Below, piece after piece: positions 25,366 to 32,144 of a stretch of 32,144 bases of DNA. Where the stretch lies: positions 1-32,144 of the forward strand of contig WQSG01000034.1 of NCBI GenBank assembly GCA_009788055.1, read 5' to 3'. Position 1 is the stretch's first letter. Each line of letters begins with the position of its first letter. The position numbers and the translations under genes were made by a program. A model generated the notes under the pieces. That model had not been told where the DNA came from, did not search any database, and saw only the letters and a list, made by a program, of their open reading frames with translations. This stretch comes from Defluviitaleaceae bacterium. GTDB lineage: Bacteria > Bacillota > Clostridia > Lachnospirales > WQUN01.

Positions 25366-26448
25366 TTGAAATCCTTTGACGACCCTTTGTTAATGAACCG
25401 TTTGCAAGAGCTTGTTTCCATCGGGAAAAAGAATAAAAATTCGCTGGACCAAAAGGAAATAATGGAGTTTTTGGGCGACGTAGACCTTGACCCCGACCAA
25501 GTGGAAAAAGTCTTTGAATGGCTGGAATCCCAAGGCATGGAGCTTTCGTCGGGCATGAGTTCCGACGCGGATGCAGACAAGGAAAAAGAGCTTGACCTTG
25601 CCGCCGTAGAGGGCGCAATAAACATTGACGACCATGTGCGTATGTACCTCAAGGAGATAGGCAAAGTGCCGCTTCTTACGGGTGACGAGGAAGTTGAGCT
25701 TGCAAAGCGCATGGAAGAAGGCGACGAAACCGCAAAGCAACGCCTTGCGGAAGCCAATTTGCGCCTTGTTGTTTCCATTGCAAAACGCTATGTTGGGCGC
25801 GGAATGCTTTTCTTGGACTTAATCCAAGAGGGCAATCTGGGGCTTATTAAAGCTGTGGAAAAATTCGACTACACAAAGGGTTACAAATTCAGCACTTACG
25901 CGACTTGGTGGATTCGCCAAGCAATCACCCGCGCCATTGCAGACCAAGCCCGTACCATTCGTATTCCCGTGCATATGGTGGAAACAATTAACAAATTAAT
26001 TCGCGTTTCGCGCCAGCTTTTACAAGAACTTGGGCGCGACCCCACCCCAGACGAACTTGCAAAAGAAATGCAAATGCCCGTTGAAAAAGTGCGCGAAATT
26101 CTGAAAATCGGACAAGAACCCGTTTCGCTGGAAACGCCCATTGGCGAAGAAGAAGACAGCCATCTCGGAGACTTTATCCCTGATGACGATATCCCCGCAC
26201 CCGCCGAAGCCGCCGCATTTACGCTACTGAAAGAGCAACTAATCGAAGTCCTTGATACCCTCACCGACCGCGAGGAGAAAGTTCTGCGCTTGCGCTTCGG
26301 TTTGGACGACGGGCGCGCCCGCACCCTTGAAGAGGTAGGCAAAGAATTTAACGTAACCCGCGAACGTATCCGTCAAATTGAAGCGAAAGCGTTACGCAAA
26401 TTGCGTCACCCCAGCCGCAGTAAAAAGCTAAAGGATTATCTGGATTGA
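25366..26448 (+). CDS. rpoD: Housekeeping RNA polymerase sigma factor RpoD (sigma-A)
   Basis: A 360-residue primary sigma factor of the short Gram-positive type. A brief region 1.1 is followed by region 1.2 (VRMYLKEIG), region 2 with the -10-reading segment ([27 protein letters not shown]), region 3, and region 4 with the -35-reading helix ([20 protein letters not shown]). The start is TTG at 25366 with AGAGGA about 11 bases upstream. It lies 31 bp after dnaG, and its TGA overlaps the trmK TTG start by three bases. Confidence 0.97.
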   Translation: MKSFDDPLLMNRLQELVSIGKKNKNSLDQKEIMEFLGDVDLDPDQVEKVFEWLESQGMELSSGMSSDADADKEKELDLAAVEGAINIDDHVRMYLKEIGKVPLLTGDEEVELAKRMEEGDETAKQRLAEANLRLVVSIAKRYVGRGMLFLDLIQEGNLGLIKAVEKFDYTKGYKFSTYATWWIRQAITRAIADQARTIRIPVHMVETINKLIRVSRQLLQELGRDPTPDELAKEMQMPVEKVREILKIGQEPVSLETPIGEEEDSHLGDFIPDDDIPAPAEAAAFTLLKEQLIEVLDTLTDREEKVLRLRFGLDDGRARTLEEVGKEFNVTRERIRQIEAKALRKLRHPSRSKKLKDYLD

Positions 26449-27146
26449 TTTCGCCGCGCTTGAAAGAAATGCTTGAAGCAGTGGGACAATGCCGCGTCCT
26501 TGCGGATATCGGCACAGACCACGCGTACTTACCCATAGAAGCAATACGCGCAGGTTTTTGCGAAACCGCAATTGCTTGCGATATTGTTCACGGGCCGCTT
26601 AAAATGGCAGAATTTAATATACGCGCCGCAGGTTTTGCAGGGCGTATTGAAACGCGCCTTGGCGATGGCTTACAGCCGCTTGCGCCAAATGAAGCGGACT
26701 GCATTACAATCGCGGGAATGGGCGGCAAAAACATCATGCACATCCTTTCTGCCGCGCCCCAAACCGCCGAAAACGCCCGCTTAATTCTTCAACCCCAGCA
26801 CGATTTGGAAGATTTACGCAGGTTTTTACACGCAAATTCGTATAACATATTAGAAGAAAAACTTGTTCACGAAAAATCAAAAAAACAATCGCGCTTTTAC
26901 GTGATTCTCATCGCCAGCTACACCACCGATTTAATTACACCATGGACAGACGCAGACTACTTTTTGGGGCAAATTAACAGCCCCCATCTTCACGAATACC
27001 TCCGCGAAAAACACAGAAAAATATCGGGGTACATAAACTCCGTAAGCGATATTTCCGCACAAAAACTTGCACAACAACGGCTTGAATGGATTTACGAAAA
27101 GCTGGAAGACCTTGGGGTTCCACCCCAAACCCCGCAAACTTTTTGA
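26445..27146 (+). CDS. trmK: tRNA (adenine-N1)-methyltransferase TrmK
   Basis: A 233-residue SAM-dependent methyltransferase of the TrmK family, which makes m1A22 in tRNA. The SAM loop reads [13 protein letters not shown] (about 18-30), with IAGMGGKNI near 88 and LILQPQHD near 107. The C-terminal half is helical (coiled-coil-like), as in the family. TTG at 26445 overlaps the rpoD stop, suggesting coupling; ATG at 26469 is a fallback. The last 13 or so residues ([12 protein letters not shown]) and the stop come from the dispersed element. nif3 follows, the same pairing as yqfN-yqfO in Bacillus. Confidence 0.92.
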   Translation: MISPRLKEMLEAVGQCRVLADIGTDHAYLPIEAIRAGFCETAIACDIVHGPLKMAEFNIRAAGFAGRIETRLGDGLQPLAPNEADCITIAGMGGKNIMHILSAAPQTAENARLILQPQHDLEDLRRFLHANSYNILEEKLVHEKSKKQSRFYVILIASYTTDLITPWTDADYFLGQINSPHLHEYLREKHRKISGYINSVSDISAQKLAQQRLEWIYEKLEDLGVPPQTPQTF

Positions 27147-27256
27147 AAAAAGTTTGAACAAAAACTTTAACCTAAAATCGCGCAAATGCGCGATTTTAAA
27201 ATAGGGTCAAGGGATGAAATCCCTTGCAGGGGTGTGGGGACGGAGTCCCCACGAAC
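27108..27256. repeat. Dispersed multi-hairpin gene-end element, copy C
   Basis: Same layout as copies A and B: GGGGTTCCACCCC, AAACTTTTT/AAAAAGTTT (27138-27155 area), AAAATCGCGC/GCGCGATTTT (27174-27197), CAAGGGAT/ATCCCTTG and GGGGACGGAGTCCCC. Hairpin arms differ from copy A yet still pair. It overlaps the trmK 3' end and fills the spacer before nif3. Confidence 0.88.
27174..27197. terminator. Terminator-like hairpin between trmK and nif3
   Basis: A perfect 10-bp stem AAAATCGCGC/GCGCGATTTT with an AAAT loop. The T-run is short, so partial read-through into nif3 is possible. Confidence 0.5.
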
Positions 27257-27281
27257 TTGTTTTAAAAAAGGAGATAACAAG

Positions 27282-28076
27282 ATGCACACAGCACAGTGGA
27301 TAGTAGAGCAATTTGAGGAATGGGCACCGCAAGCCGACGCGGAGGAATGGGACAATGTGGGGCTGTTGGTTGGCGATGCGGCGCAGGAAGTGCGCAAGGT
27401 TTTGGTCGCGTTGGACGCAACGGAAGCTGTCATAGAGGAAGCGGTGCAGGGCGGTTTCGACTTTATAATATGCCATCATCCCATGGTGTATAATCCGATA
27501 AAACGGGTAACAACAGCGGATTCTATCGGGCGCAAGATTATCAAGCTGGTGCGGAATGGGATTGGCTGTTACTGCGCCCACACCAATTTAGACAAGGCGG
27601 CGGGCGGCGTAAACGATTGCTTGGCGCAAAAAATCGGGCTGGCGAATCTTTCGCCGCTTATTCCCGAAAATGACTGCGGCGTGGGCATTGGCAGGGTGGG
27701 TTTTCTTCCGCAAAAAATTACGGCCGGCGCGTTTTACGCCGCGCTAAAGGAAACCCTTGGCATTGACGCAATTCGTTTTTGCGGCGATAAGGAAAAATTT
27801 GTTCAAAAAATTGGAATTTGCGGCGGTGACGGAAGCGGCGCAAGATATGTGCAGGCGGCAATAAACTGCGGCTGTGACGCTTATGTCACAGGCGATTTGC
27901 GGTATCACTGCGTGCAAGACGCTTTGGAAAGCGGCATCGCAATGATTGACATAACCCATTACGGCGGCGAAATTTTTGTTCTGGATGAAATAGTAAAACG
28001 GCTTAAAACCGCCGCAAAAAATTCGTTTGAAATTTTCCCTTCATCTATAGGCGGACAAGTTTTTGGCCATATGTAA
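27282..28076 (+). CDS. Nif3-like dinuclear metal center protein (YqfO family, short form)
   Basis: A 264-residue Nif3/DUF34 protein. Metal ligands are visible in ICHHPMVY (about 65) and CAHTNLD (about 100), and near the C-terminus in DITHYGGE (about 226). It lacks the PII-like insert that brings long YqfO proteins to about 370 residues. Related proteins have been annotated as GTP cyclohydrolase type 2-like, but their function is unsettled. The frame is open back to 27186, yet ATG at 27282 has an AAGGAGAT site. The upstream codons are only element copy C. The trmK neighbour matches other Firmicutes. Confidence 0.92.
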   Translation: MHTAQWIVEQFEEWAPQADAEEWDNVGLLVGDAAQEVRKVLVALDATEAVIEEAVQGGFDFIICHHPMVYNPIKRVTTADSIGRKIIKLVRNGIGCYCAHTNLDKAAGGVNDCLAQKIGLANLSPLIPENDCGVGIGRVGFLPQKITAGAFYAALKETLGIDAIRFCGDKEKFVQKIGICGGDGSGARYVQAAINCGCDAYVTGDLRYHCVQDALESGIAMIDITHYGGEIFVLDEIVKRLKTAAKNSFEIFPSSIGGQVFGHM

Positions 28077-28110
28077 ATTTCTTTCTCCCGTTCCAACTGT
28101 AGCACAGTAT

Positions 28111-28139
28111 TTTAACCCCGAATTTGTTTAAAATATAAT
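28111..28139 (+). promoter_or_regulatory. Promoter of the Asn-rich lipoprotein gene
   Basis: TTTAAC (28111-28116), a 17-base spacer, then a perfect TATAAT (28134-28139). A small hairpin CGGGC/GCCCG (28142-28156) follows in the leader, then GGGGAGGA before the ATG at 28194. Confidence 0.5.
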
Positions 28140-28193
28140 CACGGGCAAAACGCCCGATTTCATCTGAAACGAATTCCGGGGAGGATATATAAA

Positions 28194-28958
28194 ATGAATT
28201 TCAAACGTTTAATTGCAATAACGGCAGTGGCAGGTATGCTTGCCGTAACAGGTTGTTCAAGCAACACACCAAACAGAAACCAAGGTAACAGAAACGGCCA
28301 ACGCGTTGCAGACGCGGTAAACAACCGCCCTGACTCTTACACCAACGACAGGGTAGAAACATCTCGCGGGCTTTTTGGCCGCACAACACGCGGCATGAAT
28401 AGCAACGCAAACAGCCGTTACACCCGTACAAACAACCGCGCAACCACTTTTGCACGCCCGCACCACAGGGCAGGTTCTACATTCCACCGCGGTCCTGTTC
28501 GCAACCAAGCACACGCTATCACCAACACCGACACAGTTGCAAACAATGCCTATAACATGAACCACACCGAACGCGGCATCCCTGCAAACGGCATGAACCG
28601 TGCCGCTCGCAGAGGCGAAACCATCAACAGAACCAACCGCGCAAACCGCACCAACAATGTAAACCGTAACGCAGACCGCAACAACGCTGTAAACCACAAC
28701 GTAGACCATATCGGCATTGCAAACCATAACGCAGACCACACCAATCGCGTAAACCACAACGTAGGCCGTACCAACACTGCAAACCATAACGCAAACCGCA
28801 ACAACAACGTAACGCCTTCTGCGCTTTGCAACGATGGAATCTGTCTTGCACCAACAGCTAACCAAACCGTACCTACCTTTTTTAACAAAACGAAAACAGC
28901 ACCCGAACAAACCGCACCACAGCAAGCTCCCGCACCAACAACAAACCCTGCAAGCTAA
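28194..28958 (+). CDS. Asn-rich low-complexity lipoprotein, unknown
   Basis: A 254-residue protein with a lipoprotein signal: a basic and hydrophobic N-terminus ending in a VTGC lipobox, so Cys21 would be lipidated and the protein anchored outside the membrane. The rest is hydrophilic and rich in Asn, Arg, Thr and His, without a recognisable fold. Residues 156-205 are five 10-residue repeats. The tail contains two cysteines (LCNDGIC) and a Pro/Thr/Gln/Ala end. It has its own promoter and terminator, so it is monocistronic. The composition recalls spore-coat or envelope matrix proteins, but this is only a guess. Confidence 0.75.
   Translation: MNFKRLIAITAVAGMLAVTGCSSNTPNRNQGNRNGQRVADAVNNRPDSYTNDRVETSRGLFGRTTRGMNSNANSRYTRTNNRATTFARPHHRAGSTFHRGPVRNQAHAITNTDTVANNAYNMNHTERGIPANGMNRAARRGETINRTNRANRTNNVNRNADRNNAVNHNVDHIGIANHNADHTNRVNHNVGRTNTANHNANRNNNVTPSALCNDGICLAPTANQTVPTFFNKTKTAPEQTAPQQAPAPTTNPAS
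28659..28808 (+). repeat. 30-bp tandem repeat, five copies
   Basis: Five units of 30 bp encode VNRNADRNNA, VNHNVDHIGI, ANHNADHTNR, VNHNVGRTNT and ANHNANRNNN. Asn at positions 2 and 4 is invariant. A looser preceding segment (INRTNRANRTNN) may be an older unit. Confidence 0.88.
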
Positions 28959-28987
28959 TCACGCAATAGCGATATAAATGTAAAACA

Positions 28988-29032
28988 GGAAGGTTCTCTT
29001 TGCCATCTTATGGAGAGAGCCTTCCGTTTTTT
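28988..29032 (+). terminator. Intrinsic terminator after the lipoprotein gene
   Basis: A 12-bp stem pairs 28988-28999 with 29014-29025 (one G-T pair), followed by GTTTTTT. It lies just before the end of the convergent LytTR gene. Confidence 0.8.
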
Positions 29033-29043
29033 ATTGCACCATA

Positions 29044-29847
29044 TCAAAGGTTTGATTTTCCCCTGAATTTTTCTACACGATTATTAACATTTTTAATCAT
29101 ATCAGGCGAGATATCGGCTAACAAAATGTTGTTTTCAAAAAGTATGGTCAATTCGTCAAAGTCAATCGCAACTACATTATCTAAATTGACAATAATACTT
29201 CTTTTGCAACGAAAAAATTGTTCTTTATCCAATTGCTGTTCAATTCGTGAGAGACTTCCGCGAAACTGCATACGGCCATATGATGTGTGTATAATGACAT
29301 TATTTTTTAATTCCGGAGAAGTTTCAAAATACATTATCTTTCTATAGTCTAATGCAATAGTGCTATTTTTGGACAGCTCAACCATTCCCATAAAATTTGA
29401 AGCATTACGGTTTATTTTAAAAATAAATCTATCAAGCACCTCGGTATTTTTGTTGGTGAATTTTGCGTTGGCCTTTCTTATGCATTTACATATGCGGCTG
29501 TCAATCAATGTGTCGGTTTTCAATATGTAATCCATAGCTTCTATTTTATATTCAAAAGTGAACTTGTATAAATCAACGTTGGACGCAATAAAAATAATTG
29601 AACCCCACGGGTCGTATATTCTTATTTTTTCTGCTAAACGAATTCCGCCAAGGTCGTGACCTAAATTAAGAAAATACAGCCCGGTTACAACATCGTTGTT
29701 TTTCAAATGATTAAGAACATCATCAGGAGATGACGTTGCACATACTGTGGGCATAGCGAAATTTTCTATGCTAACATAGTTTTCAACGCATATTCTAACT
29801 TTTTGCAGAAAAGCTGAATCATCTTCATATATGAATATAGGCAACAT
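29044..29847 (-). CDS. AgrA-like LytTR response regulator with Asn at the phosphoacceptor position
   Basis: A 267-residue regulator with an AgrA-type receiver (about 1-130) and a C-terminal LytTR DNA-binding domain (about 140-255, FFRCKRSIIVNLDNV). The acidic pair (YEDD) and the receiver lysine (DYILKTD) are present. The phosphorylated Asp, expected in FLDI by comparison with S. aureus AgrA, is Asn61 in YFLNLGHDL (codon AAT at 29665-29667). The cysteine matching the AgrA redox Cys199 (FFRC) is kept. ATG at 29847 follows TTGGAG, with a good promoter upstream. No histidine kinase, AgrB or AgrD is nearby. It faces a secreted-protein gene across a 466-bp gap. Codon use is AT-rich compared with the flanks. 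Confidence 0.88.
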   Translation of the reverse strand: MLPIFIYEDDSAFLQKVRICVENYVSIENFAMPTVCATSSPDDVLNHLKNNDVVTGLYFLNLGHDLGGIRLAEKIRIYDPWGSIIFIASNVDLYKFTFEYKIEAMDYILKTDTLIDSRICKCIRKANAKFTNKNTEVLDRFIFKINRNASNFMGMVELSKNSTIALDYRKIMYFETSPELKNNVIIHTSYGRMQFRGSLSRIEQQLDKEQFFRCKRSIIVNLDNVVAIDFDELTILFENNILLADISPDMIKNVNNRVEKFRGKSNL

Positions 29848-29883
29848 TATAAATTTTCTCCAAATCAGAATTAAGATACGTTA

Positions 29884-29912
29884 AGTATACTATGCTCTTC
29901 CACTTTTGCCAA
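29884..29912 (-). promoter_or_regulatory. Promoter of the LytTR regulator gene
   Basis: On the minus strand: -35 TTGGCA (29907-29912), a 17-base spacer, then -10 TATACT (29884-29889), about 37 bases before the ATG. The plus-strand sequence TACGTTAAG (29877-29885) overlaps the -10 and fits the LytTR half-site consensus, though one such match by chance is not unlikely. Confidence 0.6.
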
Positions 29913-30072
29913 GATATTTCTTATTGCTTTTCGTAATTTTTATAATTTCGGCTATTATTGCCTCATCAATTCAATTTGCGCGCTAATTACTTGAGCAATA
30001 ACCGTCTCTCGGGTTGATATCAAAGTGTGAAAATGTCATTTTGGCGTCATTAAGTATATGTAATATTTCCAG

Positions 30073-30106
30073 CTTTTCGTCACGCAAAAACTCCTTTTCG
30101 TCACGC
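30073..30106 (+). promoter_or_regulatory. Pair of 13-bp direct repeats, candidate LytTR operator
   Basis: CTTTTCGTCACGC occurs at 30073-30085 and again at 30094-30106, exactly 21 bp apart (two helical turns). LytTR regulators bind two direct half-sites with about this period. A -10-like TATACT lies 27 bases downstream. A partial third copy (GCTTTTCGT) is at 29926. The rest of the 29848-30313 gap is AT-rich, and apart from the LytTR promoter at 29884-29912 and the short ORF at 30186 I see nothing else clear in it. Confidence 0.55.
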
Positions 30107-30133
30107 TTTTAACTTTTTTTGTCGGAAGTGTTT

Positions 30134-30139
30134 TATACT
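30134..30139 (+). promoter_or_regulatory. Candidate -10 box for the secreted-protein gene
   Basis: TATACT with no good -35 box, placed just downstream of the direct repeats. This is the layout expected of an activator-dependent promoter. Confidence 0.35.
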
Positions 30140-30185
30140 TAATCATGCAAAAAAAATTTACATTCGGGGGTGGTTATTTTATGGT

Positions 30186-30266
30186 ATGGACTTAGGTATA
30201 GCGGGTAATAGCTTCAAAGGTCAAGTTAGTAACACTGCAACAAAGGCAAATGTTTGTCAAAACTAA
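30186..30266 (+). CDS. Possible 26-residue leader or peptide ORF
   Basis: ATG at 30186 opens 26 codons (MDLGIAGNSF... ending KANVCQN). A GGGGGTGG stretch lies about 12 bases upstream. That spacing fits better a four-codon ORF starting at ATG 30181, so translation of this frame is uncertain. It lies in the presumed leader of the secreted-protein transcript. It does not look like AgrD. Confidence 0.2.
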   Translation: MDLGIAGNSFKGQVSNTATKANVCQN

Positions 30267-30313
30267 TCTTGGTTATCCCCTTGTGGTGACCGAAAAATTC
30301 TGGAGGAATAAAA

Positions 30314-30949
30314 ATGAAAAAAGTATTAATTGGATTTGTAATATGTTTTATCGCTATGTTCGTCACAGTTCCGTCCGTATTTGCGTCAAATACGGCTACA
30401 TCGGATATCATTTATAACTGCAACGAGGACGTATTAGTAATTGAAGTTGAATCCTACGAAGAACTCCTGATTTTGATTGCCGAAGTTGAAGAAGGAAATC
30501 GTCGCGCAAGTGAACTCTGGTATGCTGCAGTAGAACAATCTGAAAGAGAGCGGGAAGAATACGAAGCACAGCTTAAAATGTTACAATTAACAATTCAGCC
30601 CAGACTTACAAGGCTTGTGCAGGTAAATGACAGCCAACTCATAGCAATAGGTAACATTTTTCGGTATACGGCAAGATTTTATCACACCGCACGGTTTACA
30701 GTTACAAATAACTCTCTTGGCGTACCTATAATCAGTAACGCTTCACAGATTGGAACACATCCAAGAAATTCAACTGTAGATATATCCGATTGGCATGGAG
30801 ACCGCGTTATTATAGATGGCGGTCGTACATTGGCGGTGATATCATCGTTTCGATTGTCCGCTTTAAACAGAACCACAAATATCTGGCATCATATGCATAT
30901 CAATAGGTATGTTGAGTTTTATAATAACTTTACAGGGGTGGTTTGGTAA
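30314..30949 (+). CDS. Secreted protein of unknown function
   Basis: A 211-residue protein with a clear signal peptide (MKKVLIGF..., cleavage likely after VFA near residue 25). An acidic helical segment follows (about 45-95, rich in Glu, coiled-coil-like: VEEGNRRASELW, SEREREEYEAQL). A C-terminal beta-rich domain (about 100-211) contains NDSQL, TNNSLG, DWHGDRVIIDGG and HHMHINRYVE. No cysteines except one near the mature N-terminus. I recognise no family. The ribosome site is TGGAGG before the ATG. A small membrane-protein gene follows 3 bp later. Divergent to the LytTR regulator and likely controlled by it. Confidence 0.8.
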   Translation: MKKVLIGFVICFIAMFVTVPSVFASNTATSDIIYNCNEDVLVIEVESYEELLILIAEVEEGNRRASELWYAAVEQSEREREEYEAQLKMLQLTIQPRLTRLVQVNDSQLIAIGNIFRYTARFYHTARFTVTNNSLGVPIISNASQIGTHPRNSTVDISDWHGDRVIIDGGRTLAVISSFRLSALNRTTNIWHHMHINRYVEFYNNFTGVVW

Positions 30950-30952
30950 AAA

Positions 30953-31144
30953 ATGAAAAAATATATACCCTGTTTTGCATTAAGTCTTTTACCCTATCCG
31001 ATACTAAGGATAGTATCCGACTTAATCGCAGGCTTAAGTGGCTACTTTATCTTTACTGATAGGAGTTTTTACTTAATTGTGATTTCTTTTAACGTGGTAT
31101 CAATCATCGTTGCATTACACACAATATTTAAAGGTAGCCAATAA
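30953..31144 (+). CDS. Small two-helix membrane protein (63 aa)
   Basis: A 63-residue hydrophobic protein with probable helices at about 6-30 and 36-57 and the basic start MKKYIP. It begins 3 bp after the stop of the secreted-protein gene, so the two are co-transcribed and perhaps act together. A GGGGTGG stretch about 13 bases upstream is a weak ribosome site. Immunity-like or export-helper roles are possible but unsupported. No family recognised. Confidence 0.6.
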   Translation: MKKYIPCFALSLLPYPILRIVSDLIAGLSGYFIFTDRSFYLIVISFNVVSIIVALHTIFKGSQ

Positions 31145-31181
31145 TGCAGGGGAGGTTGCTGCTCACGGAAACACTCTCTAA

Positions 31182-31215
31182 AATCAAAAACCGCGCATTA
31201 GCGCGTTTTTTGATT
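31182..31215. terminator. Bidirectional terminator between the island and mscS
   Basis: AATCAAAAACCGCGC (31182-31196) pairs with GCGCGTTTTTTGATT (31201-31215) with one mismatch and an ATTA loop. It resembles the central hairpin of the gene-end elements and overlaps the mscS stop codon. Confidence 0.75.
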
Positions 31216-32050
31216 ACGACATACTTAGAAGATTAACCTCCGAAATTGTGATGCCGGCGGCTTGAAATTCATGCAAAACTTTTCTGCGGACGTCACTGCA
31301 CGCGGCGAAGTTGTTGGAGATGGTTTCTGTCCACATACTGGCGCGTATTTCAGGGCCATGAAGGCTTAGGTTGCGCACGAAAACGGGTACTTTTTCGGCG
31401 GTCTGTTTAAGTTCTTCCGTGCGGGTATCTACAAAGTCGGGGTGACTGCCAATTACCTCTGCCATTATTTCGCAGGCCTTTGGCACGTCGGAGTCGTATG
31501 TGATTATTATGTCGATAAACGCGGACGCCAGCGGATTGCAAAAATTGGAGTTTTCGATAAGTTCGTTGTTGATAATGGAATTTGGAATGATTATGCGGCT
31601 GTTCATAAAAGTGCGGATTACCGTATGGCGCAGGGTAAGGTCTTCGATAAAGCCTGTGATATTCGCGTTTACAAGATGAACACGGTCGCCGACTTCAAAG
31701 GGCTTAAAAATGGAGATAAACAACCCGTTAAACGCGTTACTAAGCGATTGTTGTGCCGCAAGACCAATCGTAAGCGCGGCAATACCCGAGCCTGCAAAAA
31801 ACGCCATAGCGATATCCTGAAACTGCGAAAATGACGAAAGCGAAAATCCAACACCCGCTATCCAAATAATTGCGCTAAGCACATTTTTTATAAATTTCAA
31901 ATGGATAGTTCCCACCGTAAACGTCCGCCGCCAAAACACACGGAAAATATTTGTAACAAAAAATGTTAATACTAACTTAACGGCAAACCGTAACAATTCC
32001 CAAACCATTTCATCGCTACGGAAAAAATCATGCAAAAAGTTTTCAATCAT
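31214..32050 (-). CDS. Small-conductance mechanosensitive channel (MscS family)
   Basis: A 278-residue MscS-type channel that opens under membrane tension to release solutes on hypo-osmotic shock. Membrane helices at about 20-40 and 53-75 precede the pore helix (about 88-115) with a Gly/Ala-rich face (GSGIAALTIGLAAQQSLSNAF). The beta domain follows (FEVGDRV, IPNSIINN), then a C-terminal alpha/beta domain. Length matches E. coli MscS (286). ATG at 32050 is chosen because AAGGAGG lies 8 bases upstream; a TTG two codons earlier is less likely. It is transcribed alone. Confidence 0.95.
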   Translation of the reverse strand: MIENFLHDFFRSDEMVWELLRFAVKLVLTFFVTNIFRVFWRRTFTVGTIHLKFIKNVLSAIIWIAGVGFSLSSFSQFQDIAMAFFAGSGIAALTIGLAAQQSLSNAFNGLFISIFKPFEVGDRVHLVNANITGFIEDLTLRHTVIRTFMNSRIIIPNSIINNELIENSNFCNPLASAFIDIIITYDSDVPKACEIMAEVIGSHPDFVDTRTEELKQTAEKVPVFVRNLSLHGPEIRASMWTETISNNFAACSDVRRKVLHEFQAAGITISEVNLLSMS

Positions 32051-32104
32051 ATACAAAACCTCCTTTTTCCCATATCATATCATAAAGCCTTCAAACCCCA
32101 AATA

Positions 32105-32144
32105 TTAAAGTTTTTTTGGAGAGGGGGGTTCGGGGGGAGAACCT
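32105..32144. repeat. Window-edge half of a dispersed gene-end element
   Basis: TTAAAGTTTTTTT followed by GGAGAGGGGGGTTCGGGGGG. The last 18 bases equal the first 18 of the window, so this is the left half of the same 20-bp hairpin type, cut by the window edge. Confidence 0.65.

Noticed and set aside
24428-25618. 396-residue minus-strand ORF across dnaG and rpoD
   Set aside because: It lies antisense to two essential, fully recognisable genes, and its composition is that of a shadow frame.
28659-28808. CRISPR-like array from the 30-bp repeats
   Set aside because: There are no spacers between units, and the repeats encode a degenerate 10-residue motif inside an intact gene.
30186-30266. AgrD-type autoinducing peptide precursor
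   Set aside because: No amphipathic leader, no central Cys or Ser ring motif with an acidic tail, and no AgrB gene nearby.

Overview
The window looks like a chromosomal contig from an anaerobic, fibre-degrading clostridial Firmicute, probably an uncultured gut or rumen Clostridia. Evidence for this: an [FeFe]-hydrogenase operon in the HydABC layout, a rubredoxin, two large secreted enzymes ending in type I dockerins (so a cellulosome), the order dnaG-rpoD-trmK-nif3, a c-di-AMP cyclase operon, AGGAGG-type ribosome sites and several TTG starts. I cannot name a genus from sequence alone.

Layout. 1-4219 (minus): hydC-hydB-hydA, an electron-bifurcating hydrogenase. 4339-5700 (minus): a membrane diguanylate cyclase with its own terminator and promoter. 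5812-6798 (plus): an N-acetylglucosamine-kinase-like sugar kinase. 7007-7079 (minus): tRNA-Arg(CCG). 7209-7907 (plus): a QueD-like protein and a rubredoxin. 7997-9004 (minus): GAPDH. 9125-9268: a 47-residue membrane peptide. 9347-19036 (plus): a two-catalytic-domain glycosidase and a papain-family protease, both dockerin-bearing, 33 bp apart. 19197-23412 (minus): cdaR, cdaA and two uncharacterised membrane proteins in one operon. 23559-28076 (plus): dnaG, rpoD, trmK, nif3. 28194-28958: an Asn-rich lipoprotein with 10-residue tandem repeats. 29044-31144: an AT-rich island holding an AgrA-like LytTR regulator with Asn at the phosphoacceptor site, facing an unknown secreted protein and a small membrane protein. 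31214-32050 (minus): an MscS-type channel.

A dispersed multi-hairpin element recurs at gene ends. There are three near-complete copies (6801-6986, 19041-19231, 27108-27256), a mini copy (20711-20730) and related sequence at both window edges. Its hairpin arms change in compensatory fashion between copies. It supplies transcription terminators and also encodes the last residues of CdaR and TrmK.

The least explained parts are the 29.0-31.1 kb island, the Cys-rich repeat in the glycosidase, the structured gene-end element and the two membrane proteins preceding cdaA.
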